Origin: Paenibacillus kobensis NBRC 15729
GTDB lineage: Bacteria > Bacillota > Bacilli > Paenibacillales > Paenibacillaceae
Direction of reading: 5' to 3'
Assembly: GCF_004000825.1 (NCBI RefSeq)
Contig: NZ_BILZ01000060.1
Coordinates: 1 to 35,573, forward strand
DNA: 35,573 nucleotides
The translations under genes and the position numbers were made by a program. Shown here one piece after another: positions 13,701 through 24,040 of the stretch; the stretch's first letter is position 1; every line of letters begins with the position of its first letter. The notes below the pieces were generated by a model. It had not been told where the DNA came from. It did no database searches and was given only the letters and a program-made list of their open reading frames with translations.

Positions 13701-16451
13701 TTACTGGTTCAATATCCGATCCAGCTTATTACGAAGTTTAGTAATTTCATTTGAACCTGTGGTAGGAAGTCTTAACATAGGCATCTGATATTTTTCACAA
13801 ATACTATTTTTCAACTTGTCTCGCTCAGTTTGATCCGGGTTATTTCTATGAGAGGCAAAACCGTCCACCTCAATTGCCAGAAGGGGCTGCTTATTAATAG
13901 CATCATAGATAACAAAATCAAATGAAGCTCTATTTATTACATACTTTTTCTCCCTTTCGCTAAGTCTATCTGTGTCATTAAACACATCCTTAAGATATAT
14001 CTGCATACCAAATGTAACGGCCTTATATTGGTCTTCTCTAATTAAATCAGATAACACACGCCACATTATATTTTCTGACTTATATCTAGATTTGGAAATC
14101 ATCCTATTTTGTAAAACGTTAAGTCGTTCCGAATACTCGGTATATAACAAATCGAATACAGATATCAATTCACTTTGCGTAATATGCTCGTGAAAGGTGT
14201 TGTACTCTATGTAACGGATCAAATTACCGATATCTTTTCGAGAATCTCGGAATACCTTGTGATCTGTTACGAGAATAAACTGCTTCTGTGCTCTGGAAAC
14301 AGCTACATTGACCAGGTTCGGATTTTCAACAAACTTCTTCCCAATCTGACCGTTTCTCGATTGATCCAAAACAGTGGATAAAATCATAATCGGCTTCTCT
14401 CGGCCTTGATATTTGTGAACGGTATCTATCTCAATTTCCTCGTCCAATCTTGAATTCGCTTCTTCCACCTGCAAGCGATACGGACTTGTAAATCCAATAT
14501 CATCAATTGAAATATTGCAAAGCTGGAGTTCATTTAATATCTCCTCTTTAACAACATCAATTTCTCTGTGATTAAAGCTTCCTTTTTGTTTTCCCACCGT
14601 CACTTTTCTCATATGGTTGCCTGCCGCAGTGTAATGTAGCCGAATTGATACAGCAGATTCTTCTATCGTAAAAGGAATTAATTCGTTGTTATAATATTGA
14701 TCGTTACAAAAACCAATAATTTTCGGACTGCATCGATAATGCTCTTTCAACATTACTTTAGGTACGTTTTCTCCATAAATAGAAAGCATGGAGGACAACA
14801 AGCTATGTTTAAAATAGTTGTACGACTCATCGACATCTGCAGTTTTAAGCATGCTTTGAATACCCTCATCGACAATTTGAGGCAATTGCTTAGTATCTCC
14901 AACAATAACGACCTGCTTACAACATGACATTGCAAGTACTCCGGTCAGAAGGTCCACTTGAGAAGCTTCATCAATAATGACATAGTCAAAAAGATAATTG
15001 TCTGGAATACAAGAACGCAAGGCATGTGTCGTACTCAGTACTATTGGAAAGTGTTCAATAAACTCATCGAACTTATTCTTGTTTAAATAGTTTTTCAAGT
15101 TACCGCTATAAATGGTTTTATCTCGATACTTATTATATAGTTGTTGCTTGAATAGAAGTGTAGAATTTGCTTCATGTTGATCTATAAGGTTATCAAATGA
15201 TTCTCCATCTAGTTCTCGCTGTATTCCACTCCGCTCTTCCTCTAACTCATTAAGTTTTGATTCGTAGTACTTCATCTGCAAACTTGTAATAAGGTTCAAC
15301 CGATTTTCCTTCAGGTCTTTAAAATTAATGAACCCATACTTAAATAGTAACTTGATCTTATGTAAAAAACGGAATGCTCTGTTTCCCGAAAAGTATTCGT
15401 CTACCAAAAATGCAATTATCGTTTCAGCGGTTTGTCGACGGTAAAATAAGCGTTCCATCTCCACATAGTTCTGTTCTTGGTTGTGAAGTTGAAAATGTTT
15501 TTGTTCCAAACGAAAGGCCGTTATTTCTTGACCAAGTTTAGCTCTGCGATTAGCAAGTTCCATCAATCGGCTCAGTCGCAAGGACAATCCATTTATAGTT
15601 TCCGTTATCACTTCCATTTGAATCTCATTATTCCACTCAGTAACACGGTATTCGGGCAAATTGCTAAAGAATGCCTTCTTATTCTCTAAATTTCCTAACG
15701 ATGCAGCAATAAATTCGTATCCATATTTTCGAAGCTTATCTTTCACATTTTGTACTGCAGCATTATTACCTGAGACTACTGCAACAGACTTATTTTGCAT
15801 GACGGTTAGATTGGCAAGGATATTGAGAATAGTTTGTGTCTTCCCAGTGCCAGGCGGACCTTCAATAATAGAAATCTTATTAAGCAATGCTTTTTCAAGT
15901 GCCTCTTTTTGACTTAAGTTGAATCGAAATGGATATATGTTAGGAACCGATGCAGGCTCTGATTGGGTGATTTCAGCACCTTTGATATAAGAGGCAAGTA
16001 CACTATTGTGATGAATGGAGTTGAGCTTAGAAAATTGTTTCTTCAAATAGGCTTCAGACTCATCCTCCGGCTTAGTGTATTGAGCTATGTCATTCCAATA
16101 GTGCAAAATACTTTCCGTTTGAGTATGCTCGTGACCCATCGACTCAATCTTGATAAGGTGCGAACTGTAAATTTGAGTTTGCTGATTCTCGAAGAACACC
16201 TTAATTATCTCACCAAAGTCCAAGACTTCGTGAACATTCTGAAGAGGGATCCCTTCATATATAACATTTTTATCACAAAGATCTAGCGAGATTGGTTTCG
16301 TTTTAATTAAAATTTTTGTGGCAGAAAATCTATATGGCTCATCTCGACTATAAAATTGGATATACACCCAATTTTCTTGCACCAAATAATTATCAATTTC
16401 ACTCGTTTTATCGCCTTGGTCTGTAATTATTAGAACTTTGCGTTCATCCAT
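13701..16451 (-). CDS. SF1 (UPF1-like) helicase with C-terminal PD-(D/E)XK-like DUF2726 domain
   Basis: About 916 residues. After an N-terminal region of about 180 residues come the SF1 motifs: Q-motif-like RFNLSQKEALEKAL, Walker A GPPGTGKTQT near residue 200, Walker B YVIIDEASQVD, motif III VVIVGDTKQLPQI, motif IV region EHYRCSP, TVHKYQGRE and motif VI NVAVSRAQKQF. A coiled region separates motifs I and II. The last 150 residues carry FDFVIYDAINKQPLLAIEVDGFASH, a DUF2726/restriction-endonuclease-like core. ATG at 16451 has AAGGA upstream. The gene is strongly AT-rich between GC-rich neighbours, alone and without a partner, which suggests a horizontally acquired nucleic-acid defence gene (inference). 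Confidence 0.85.
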   Translation of the reverse strand: MDERKVLIITDQGDKTSEIDNYLVQENWVYIQFYSRDEPYRFSATKILIKTKPISLDLCDKNVIYEGIPLQNVHEVLDFGEIIKVFFENQQTQIYSSHLIKIESMGHEHTQTESILHYWNDIAQYTKPEDESEAYLKKQFSKLNSIHHNSVLASYIKGAEITQSEPASVPNIYPFRFNLSQKEALEKALLNKISIIEGPPGTGKTQTILNILANLTVMQNKSVAVVSGNNAAVQNVKDKLRKYGYEFIAASLGNLENKKAFFSNLPEYRVTEWNNEIQMEVITETINGLSLRLSRLMELANRRAKLGQEITAFRLEQKHFQLHNQEQNYVEMERLFYRRQTAETIIAFLVDEYFSGNRAFRFLHKIKLLFKYGFINFKDLKENRLNLITSLQMKYYESKLNELEEERSGIQRELDGESFDNLIDQHEANSTLLFKQQLYNKYRDKTIYSGNLKNYLNKNKFDEFIEHFPIVLSTTHALRSCIPDNYLFDYVIIDEASQVDLLTGVLAMSCCKQVVIVGDTKQLPQIVDEGIQSMLKTADVDESYNYFKHSLLSSMLSIYGENVPKVMLKEHYRCSPKIIGFCNDQYYNNELIPFTIEESAVSIRLHYTAAGNHMRKVTVGKQKGSFNHREIDVVKEEILNELQLCNISIDDIGFTSPYRLQVEEANSRLDEEIEIDTVHKYQGREKPIMILSTVLDQSRNGQIGKKFVENPNLVNVAVSRAQKQFILVTDHKVFRDSRKDIGNLIRYIEYNTFHEHITQSELISVFDLLYTEYSERLNVLQNRMISKSRYKSENIMWRVLSDLIREDQYKAVTFGMQIYLKDVFNDTDRLSEREKKYVINRASFDFVIYDAINKQPLLAIEVDGFASHRNNPDQTERDKLKNSICEKYQMPMLRLPTTGSNEITKLRNKLDRILNQ

Positions 16452-16469
16452 TATCTTCATTTCCTTCAT

Positions 16470-16732
16470 ATAAAATCAGTAATAGATTAACTTGGTGCAC
16501 TGAGGTTTACCCCCTCTATTTTATTACTAAATTTTCAAAAATACCAACATTCTGCACTCCAATGATTTTTAGAATCATGAGATATGTCGATACCTCGATT
16601 AACAGCGATACACTTTTCCTGAGTAAAAGGGATAATGTACAAAAGGAACTATTATTAAATTAAGCTTAGATTTTCCGTAATCACCGGGTTCACCCCGGAT
16701 CCTGCGCACATCATTTCAGACGCTCTCACATA
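16470..16732. other. Intergenic gap between helicase and lgt terminator
   Basis: Holds no gene. It contains one copy of the 34-bp dispersed repeat at 16614 and a small hairpin (CCGGG-TTCA-CCCGG near 16685). No clear promoter for the helicase gene was found. Confidence 0.5.
16614..16647 (+). repeat. 34-bp dispersed repeat, copy A
   Basis: Core CCTGAGTAAAAGGGATAATG flanked by TTTT and ACAAAAGGA. It differs at 2 of 34 positions from 23781-23814 and matches the complement of 22804-22837 with a few changes. All copies are intergenic. Confidence 0.7.
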
Positions 16733-16769
16733 CAAAAAAATCCTCTTGTCCTATTTGGTCAAGAGGATT
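16733..16769 (-). terminator. lgt terminator
   Basis: Minus strand AATCCTCTTG, 11-nt loop, CAAGAGGATT, then TTTTTTG. It is 25 bp beyond the lgt stop. A second hairpin (GCGTAGAG/CTCTACGC, 16782-16799) overlaps the stop codon. Confidence 0.9.
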
Positions 16770-16793
16770 GGGATTGCGTTCGCGTAGAGCCCT

Positions 16794-17555
16794 CTACGCA
16801 ACCAATCTCTTCTGGTACCGTGACAAAACCACCGCTAGGCTTGTCAGCGCCACAACAAGAAGAGCAATTAATTGCGAGGTCGTAAACAGTCCTACTTCGC
16901 CACGGATAAGATCGCCTCTATAGAACTCAATGACGAACCTTCCAAGACCGTATAGGATTAGATAAAGAGCCGCTACGAGTCCGGCTTTTGTCGTTCTTTT
17001 GGCAACGTAGAGCAGAAGGAAACAGAGACTGAAGCTAAACACACTCTCGATCATTTGGGTAGGAACTAAGGCAACCCCATTCGGTGCGATTGCGGAATCG
17101 TGGAACGTAATGCCGAACCAACTGCTGGTCTCTTCCCCATAACAGCAGCCAGCGAGCAGACAACCGATTCTGCCGAACCCTTGCGCTAATGCAATCGAAG
17201 GCACAAAAAGATCGAGATGTTTAAGGAATTTGATTTTATGGATTTTGCAATACAAGAAGCCAGCCCCAATACCGCCAATGATTCCGCCGTATACGACAAA
17301 CCCTTCGGCAAAGTTAAGAAGAAGGCTAGGATCATTGACGATATTATGCATTTGGGTTAACCAGAACAATAGCTTAGCCCCTGCGAATCCGCCTGCCAAG
17401 CACCAGCCTGACAGAGAGGCAACATGAGACAATGGGAACTGACGATTGGATGCCCTGTAAGCCACAAGTCTATAAGCAAAGAATATACCAAGAGCGATCA
17501 TTAATCCGTATCCATAAATGGTCACAGGTCCGATCTTAAACAACTCATTATGCAT
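16794..17555 (-). CDS. lgt: Prolipoprotein diacylglyceryl transferase Lgt
   Basis: A 253-residue polytopic membrane enzyme that moves diacylglycerol from phosphatidylglycerol to the lipobox Cys of prolipoproteins. The start IGPVTIYGYGLMIALGIFFAY, the block EGFVVYGGIIGGIGAGF, and the signature region AQGFGRIGCLLAGCCYGEETSSWFG, followed by LVPTQMIES and ILYGLGRFVIEFYRGD, are all Lgt hallmarks. This branch has Cys-rich RIGCLLAGCCYG where Proteobacterial Lgt has RIGNFINGE-like text, a variant common in Firmicute paralogues. It is not next to hprK as in many Bacillales, so it may be a second Lgt-like copy. Lipoproteins at 546 and 8823 would be substrates. Confidence 0.9.
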   Translation of the reverse strand: MHNELFKIGPVTIYGYGLMIALGIFFAYRLVAYRASNRQFPLSHVASLSGWCLAGGFAGAKLLFWLTQMHNIVNDPSLLLNFAEGFVVYGGIIGGIGAGFLYCKIHKIKFLKHLDLFVPSIALAQGFGRIGCLLAGCCYGEETSSWFGITFHDSAIAPNGVALVPTQMIESVFSFSLCFLLLYVAKRTTKAGLVAALYLILYGLGRFVIEFYRGDLIRGEVGLFTTSQLIALLVVALTSLAVVLSRYQKRLVA

Positions 17556-20083
<2,528 letters not shown>

Positions 20084-20117
20084 AACTCATCTTCTAATAA
20101 GCTTGGAACACGATAAT

Positions 20118-20160
20118 AAAATAGGTGAGCAGATCTAATCGATCTGCTCACCTATTTTTA
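20118..20160 (+). terminator. katG terminator
   Basis: AGGTGAGCAGATC and GATCTGCTCACCT form a 13-bp perfect stem with loop TAATC-type bases, followed by ATTTTTATTT. A-rich on the other side, so it may work in both directions. Confidence 0.92.
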
Positions 20161-20283
20161 TTTGTAGCGCTTATTTTCCCCGCTCTATCCGTGCGTTCTA
20201 TTCTCGACGAGCCGACCCGCATTGTCGAGCACCCATCAGCAAGTCCCGAATCAACATGATTGAGTCGTTGAAGAGCGTGGAGT

Positions 20284-20322
20284 AATCCGACCGATGTTGT
20301 TTTCCGCCAATCGGATTATAAT
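20284..20322 (+). promoter_or_regulatory. Promoter region of the coiled-coil gene
   Basis: -10 TATAAT at 20317-20322. AATCCGA (20284-20290) and TCGGATT (20311-20317) form a 7-bp inverted repeat that spans the -35 region. The -35 itself is weak. Confidence 0.4.
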
Positions 20323-20353
20323 GAAAATATGACAATATTAGGAGTGATTAAGA

Positions 20354-20722
20354 ATGTCGCAATTGGCTTCCATTCAAGAACTGAACACGCAAATTGCCGA
20401 ATTGAATCAACTACTTAATGAACTTCGGGCAATCTGCCCATCTGATGATACTGCCGTCGTCATAGTCCCCGACAACGTGCAAAAGGATCTGAAGGAGGCG
20501 GGCATTGCGATTGATACCACGCAAGACATTACGGGGAACGATGTTAAGACATGGATGAAAGAAACCGAAAGTCAAATTGACTCCTTGAATAGCACCCAGC
20601 AATTATTGATGATCCAGCTTCAGAGTGAAATGAATAAACAAAATGAGGCGAACCAGCTGCTCTCCGATCAATTAAAGAAACAACAAGACGAAATCAACGC
20701 GATAATGAACAATATGAGGTAA
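20354..20722 (+). CDS. Small coiled-coil protein, orphan
   Basis: 122 residues. The N-terminal SIQELNTQIAELNQLLNEL and C-terminal QQLLMIQLQSEMNKQNEANQLLSDQLKKQQDEINAIM segments have strong heptad patterns, with a short globular middle (DDTAVVIVPDNVQKDLKEAGIAID). No signal or membrane segment. ATG at 20354 has AGGAGTG at 9 nt and a TATAAT box is 32 bp upstream. Function unknown; a cytosolic oligomer is all that can be said. Confidence 0.7.
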   Translation: MSQLASIQELNTQIAELNQLLNELRAICPSDDTAVVIVPDNVQKDLKEAGIAIDTTQDITGNDVKTWMKETESQIDSLNSTQQLLMIQLQSEMNKQNEANQLLSDQLKKQQDEINAIMNNMR

Positions 20723-20885
20723 TGTTCACCCGTCCATGACGGTTTAACCGGGCTCTTGAATCGCAAGACGTTCGATAACGTCATTCAGGAACGGGCAGAT
20801 ATGCGGCACCGCCTCACGTCATTCGTACAACCGCAATCGCGAAGCGAGCCATAAGATATCATACTTTCCTTGAAGGGGCGATCTT

Positions 20886-21191
20886 ATGGCCATTACCGTG
20901 AAGCGTGCATTACTTCAACTTGCGAAATTGAATGTGAAATTGGCGACTGACGTAACATTCAGAAAAAAGTATGAAAATATTATCGGCGATACACAAACAA
21001 GCACAAGCAAAAGAGTATTGCAGCTAAGAGCACTGCTGAAATCGGCCGGTTTCATATCGCCAAGCCGGGTACGCGTGTTGAACGATTTGGGAGAAACGCC
21101 GAGAGCAACCGTCTTCTATAACGCTATCGACGTCCAATTGCAGACCAGCACGACCGTGTCCTTCACCTTCCAATTGAACCCTGGACCGTGA
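20886..21191 (+). CDS. Hypothetical protein, 101 aa
   Basis: AAGGGGCG lies 5-6 nt before ATG at 20886. The product has a basic helical N-terminus (KRALLQLAKLNVKLATDVTFRKKYENII) and a beta-rich C-terminus ending STTVSFTFQLNPGP. Not recognised. It shares strand and probably context with the coiled-coil gene 160 bp upstream; a hairpin lies 40 bp after its stop. Confidence 0.65.
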   Translation: MAITVKRALLQLAKLNVKLATDVTFRKKYENIIGDTQTSTSKRVLQLRALLKSAGFISPSRVRVLNDLGETPRATVFYNAIDVQLQTSTTVSFTFQLNPGP

Positions 21192-21228
21192 TAGTAATAA
21201 CGTAATCGATTACTCTAATACCGTGAGA

Positions 21229-21257
21229 AGACGCCGAAGGCCATCCCTCCGGCGTCT
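21229..21257 (+). terminator. Hairpin, probable terminator
   Basis: AGACGCCG and CGGCGTCT with a 13-nt loop. The following T-run is short (ATCCCTTT), so termination strength is uncertain. Confidence 0.45.
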
Positions 21258-21292
21258 ATCCCTTTAACTCCTTCTTGTACTCCGCTCTGATC

Positions 21293-21475
21293 TTATGACA
21301 GATCCAGCCAGATCAGCTCTGCGACAGCAAGACATACTCCCACCACATTAGCAACAATGAAGAACCACTTCCGCGCCGTTCGGCTAATTGGCTCCGATGA
21401 CCAGAACCATTCCCATATCACAATTCCATTAATTACAACGATAATAATAAGAGCTAACCACCAATTTGCCGCCAT
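21293..21475 (-). CDS. Small membrane protein, 60 aa
   Basis: ATG at 21475 has AAGGAGGAG upstream; the longer frame start is rejected. There are two hydrophobic segments: WWLALIIIVVINGIVIWEWFW and WFFIVANVVGVCLAVAELIWL, separated by a short loop with basic residues (SRTARK), so a two-helix hairpin with a cytosolic or external turn. Not recognised as a named family. It follows the P-loop kinase gene on the same strand after 42 bp. Confidence 0.7.
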   Translation of the reverse strand: MAANWWLALIIIVVINGIVIWEWFWSSEPISRTARKWFFIVANVVGVCLAVAELIWLDLS

Positions 21476-21517
21476 ACCAACTCCTCCTTCCATATATTTT
21501 CGTGATGACAACTCCGG

Positions 21518-22093
21518 CTAGCTATTCTGGGAAATTTTAATCCATTGTTTCTTGGTCTCTATGAATTCATATACGTTCATGATTTCGGCGCTGTAATCTT
21601 CATTAATCTCAAAATAGTTAACGCTATGCTCCAGACACTTTTTTCTCAACTCATCATGTTCTCTAATCAGATCTTCCACTGTCCTGCCCTCACTGTATTG
21701 ACGTGTTTCTATTGCATTCCTGTGAGCAATGATATTGGACTCAAAATTATTTAATATATAATTTGTTGAAAATCCAAGGAATACCGAAATGATATGATCC
21801 GAATAAGATTTAGCTATGCTCTGAATATGATGCGGCAATATGTAACAGCCTTCTATAATTAAACTTTGACTATTCTCTATATTGGTCATAATCACTCCTT
21901 TCAGAATGGGCCATAATTTCTCTCCGATCCGTTCATCACTATCAAGCGGCGTAAACCCAATATTGTTGATTCCTCTGTACAATCCCATTTTCAAATGATC
22001 AACCGAAAGATAGGGGATCTTGTACTTCTCTAATAATCTCTGTGACAAAAGAGTCTTGCCCGTGCAGCTATTACCGCTGATTAGAATAATCAT
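21518..22093 (-). CDS. P-loop kinase-like protein
   Basis: 191 residues. Walker A is GNSCTGKT at residues 7-14, followed by a nucleoside-kinase-like SVDHLKMGLYRG and a later IIEGCYILP strand. Such AAA_33/adenylate-kinase-like or zeta-toxin-like folds phosphorylate small molecules or nucleotides; the target is not known. The start overlaps the stop of the DUF5071 gene by 4 nt (ATGA), so translation is coupled. The overlap suggests the two act together. Confidence 0.8.
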   Translation of the reverse strand: MIILISGNSCTGKTLLSQRLLEKYKIPYLSVDHLKMGLYRGINNIGFTPLDSDERIGEKLWPILKGVIMTNIENSQSLIIEGCYILPHHIQSIAKSYSDHIISVFLGFSTNYILNNFESNIIAHRNAIETRQYSEGRTVEDLIREHDELRKKCLEHSVNYFEINEDYSAEIMNVYEFIETKKQWIKISQNS

Positions 22094-22743
22094 ATCGGTC
22101 TCCTTAACTCTTCAATTTCTTTTATGTACTCTTGTAAAATGGATTTATTTCCGCAGTAAGAAAGATACTGCTTATTTTCTTTCTGATATTTCTTATCAAG
22201 ATCTGCAAGTTCGGCAATGGCCCCATTACGTTTTATTGTTAGCTGTCGATCGAATTCCTCACTAGCAATAAAGTTGTGTTTATAGAACGTACTAAGTGCT
22301 TTTAAATCATTGACTCTTCCATTTGATATGACTAATAGTTCTTCTTGTATTTGAGCAATCTTCTCCTTATCCCAACCATCAATGATATGTTCAAACAGCC
22401 ACTCGATCCATTCTCCATCGCCTTTATGATCTTTAAGTATAGCTTTAACATATGGCACAATTGGGTCACCCAATTGACCAAGCAATTGAGCGATTTGATT
22501 TGCACCAGGCCAAGTCATGTCTTGCAACCATTCCAGTAACCCTGGAAGAATAACCTTGATCTTGGGATACCCAAGTCTTGTAATGACCTCTGCAGCACCA
22601 TCCCACACTCCTTTATCATGCGGTTGAAGCAGGAGATGCATATCTTTATCCTCAATTAAGAGTAATTTCTCGATTGCACGATTCTTCTCTTCTTCCGAAC
22701 TGTCCCATGACAGGTTCATGATTAAGCGATTGATATCATCCAT
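22090..22743 (-). CDS. DUF5071-domain protein
   Basis: 217 residues. Residues about 20-130 match DUF5071: KDMHLLLQPHDKGVWDGAAEVITRLGYPKIKVILPGLLEWLQDMTWPGANQIAQLLGQLGDPIVPYVKAIL. The remaining 85 residues form a helical tail with FYKHNFIASEEFDRQL (SHOCT-like look) and a coiled end. DUF5071 proteins are widespread in Bacillales and are often called immunity-like; no activity is proven. ATG at 22743 has AAGG at 8 nt and is preferred to GTG three codons earlier. Coupled with the kinase gene. Confidence 0.8.
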   Translation of the reverse strand: MDDINRLIMNLSWDSSEEEKNRAIEKLLLIEDKDMHLLLQPHDKGVWDGAAEVITRLGYPKIKVILPGLLEWLQDMTWPGANQIAQLLGQLGDPIVPYVKAILKDHKGDGEWIEWLFEHIIDGWDKEKIAQIQEELLVISNGRVNDLKALSTFYKHNFIASEEFDRQLTIKRNGAIAELADLDKKYQKENKQYLSYCGNKSILQEYIKEIEELRRPI

Positions 22744-22803
22744 TTGGATCACCTTAGTATGAATTTGTCGAACTGAGTTGAGATTTCCTAAACAAGCTTA
22801 TTT

Positions 22804-22837
22804 TGCTTTTGTCCACTATCCCTTTGACTCAGGTAAA
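22804..22837 (-). repeat. 34-bp dispersed repeat, copy C (inverted)
   Basis: On the minus strand it reads CCTGAGTCAAAGGGATAGTG in its core, with flanks TTTA and GACAAAAGCA. It is the most divergent of three copies. It sits in the gap upstream of the DUF5071 gene. Confidence 0.65.
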
Positions 22838-22864
22838 GCATTTGTATTTTGGACAAGCATGCGG

Positions 22865-23138
22865 TCAACTCCTATTTATCTTCTGGTAATCAATTCTTTG
22901 AAATTTGATTATGATCGATGCTCCTGAGGACAATTGAATCTCATGGTTCAAAGAGTCATCCTCATTCAGAGTCAACTCGTCGTATGTCCTATTCCGTTGT
23001 GTAAGAATAGCCTCAATTTTAGTTGGGTACTTAACGGTTCTTCTATTCCTTGTATTCATAATAGAAAAGCTTTCAAGCTTAGCATCGTGAAAGGAATTCA
23101 CGGAGAAAAACTTGATCATCCGATACAAAATATTTCAT
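22865..23138 (-). pseudogene. Frameshifted small orphan gene
   Basis: Two reading frames join here. A strong RBS (AAGGAAGG) precedes ATG at 23138, giving MKYFVSDDQVF, which then runs into a stop after 19 codons. The +1 frame continues FFSVNSFHDAKLESFSIMN for about 75 more residues to 22865. The frames meet in a run of five T (23106-23110, A on the plus strand). Removing one T gives one continuous protein MKYFVSDDQVFSVNSFHDAK of about 90 residues. It is either a true one-base insertion or a sequencing error. Function unknown; HDAKLESF-type small proteins are common among immunity-like orphans. Confidence 0.65.
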
Positions 23139-23167
23139 CGTTTCCTTCCTTTCGCATCAAGCCCAGA

Positions 23168-23195
23168 TCTGACGGACTCAGCCAGTGCTAGGTTA
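23168..23195. repeat. Fragment of the array dyad element
   Basis: GACTCAGCCAGTGCTAGGTT matches the inner-arm region of the dyads at 32386 (GACTTAGCCAGTCCAGAGTT) and 32168 (GATTTAGCTAGTGCAAGGTT). No outer arms are visible here. Confidence 0.5.
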
Positions 23196-23197
23196 AA

Positions 23198-23647
23198 TTA
23201 GCCCAAAAACCTTGACGCTCCTACCAATTCTCCTTGAGAATCTAAATATCGTAATGTCTGTTCAACATCATCTATATCTAATGATTTCATGATTATTAGA
23301 TTATCTATGTACATTCCTGGCGGATCCATCATTGAATGATTAAAGTGTTCGACTAGCTTATCGGGAGTCGTCATATTACACCAGCGACGTGATCCGTTAT
23401 TAAAAGAGATGGTTACCTCTACGATATTCCATTCCATAATATCATCATCAAATTTCCAGTCTATCATTTGCATTACAGGTACTTCACCTGTCTCAAAATA
23501 CCCTTTGCTTATCCATATCCGTCTACCGTGATCACCAATTATCCGATACTTGTCAGCATCTTGATCGACTACTTTATATGCTTTCCCCCGGGTCAAAGCA
23601 TACTTATACACGCCGACACTTGTACAAGTAACAATCTGTTCTTCCAA
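23198..23647 (-). CDS. SH3-like N-terminal domain protein, orphan
   Basis: 149 residues. The first 50 residues, TCTSVGVYKYALTRGKAYKVVDQDADKYRIIGDHGRRIWISKGYFE, look like a small SH3/KOW-type barrel found in many Bacillales orphans. The rest is a helical-beta tail containing WCNMTTPDKLVEHF. The TTG start at 23647 is favoured by AAGGTG 9 nt upstream. Often annotated as immunity-like; function unknown. It lies 3 bp from the dyad fragment at 23168-23195. Confidence 0.7.
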   Translation of the reverse strand: MEEQIVTCTSVGVYKYALTRGKAYKVVDQDADKYRIIGDHGRRIWISKGYFETGEVPVMQMIDWKFDDDIMEWNIVEVTISFNNGSRRWCNMTTPDKLVEHFNHSMMDPPGMYIDNLIIMKSLDIDDVEQTLRYLDSQGELVGASRFLG

Positions 23648-23780
23648 GCCATCACCTTCTTCGAGGTTTATTTCCTAAATTCCAACACAGATAAATTATA
23701 CCATCACCAATGCTCTTGCATCGAGAAACATGGCCATCCCGCTTGCTTGTAAAATGGATGCCACCCGCCTGCTCAACCGA

Positions 23781-23814
23781 TTTTCCTGAGTGAAAGGGAT
23801 AGTGTACAAAAGGA
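23781..23814 (+). repeat. 34-bp dispersed repeat, copy B
   Basis: Core CCTGAGTGAAAGGGATAGTG with TTTT before and TACAAAAGGA after. It has 32 of 34 positions in common with copy A. Confidence 0.7.
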
Positions 23815-23966
23815 TACGGAGCCTGCTATTCGATTCCATCTGACCCAACGCCACCTCCACATCTACTGTCTGTCACACATAAACAAGCCTCTTCCGCAAC
23901 GGAAGAGACTTGTCTGCTTTAGGTCGTTATTTAGTGATGACGGCGTACTTGAATAGAAAATACTTG

Positions 23967-23998
23967 AATAGAAAAGGAGCCCTAGATGACAGGCTCCT
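23967..23998 (-). terminator. Terminator of the quinone-oxidoreductase-like gene
   Basis: Minus strand AGGAGCC, 10-nt loop, GGCTCCT then TTTCTATT. It is 42 bp after the stop at 24041. Confidence 0.6.
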
Positions 23999-24040
23999 CC
24001 GAATTTGAGGCCACCGGGACAATACCCGGAGCCCGTATGC

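Larger units (their letters stand above)
23648..24040. other. Intergenic gap with repeats and hairpins
   Basis: No gene seen. It contains 34-bp repeat copy B (23781-23814), a 14-bp-stem hairpin with one mismatch (23883-23913, CTCTTCCG-CAA-CGGAAGAG core), a tandem pair of a 15-bp unit ACTTGAATAGAAAA(T/G) (23947-23976), and the terminator below. Confidence 0.6.
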
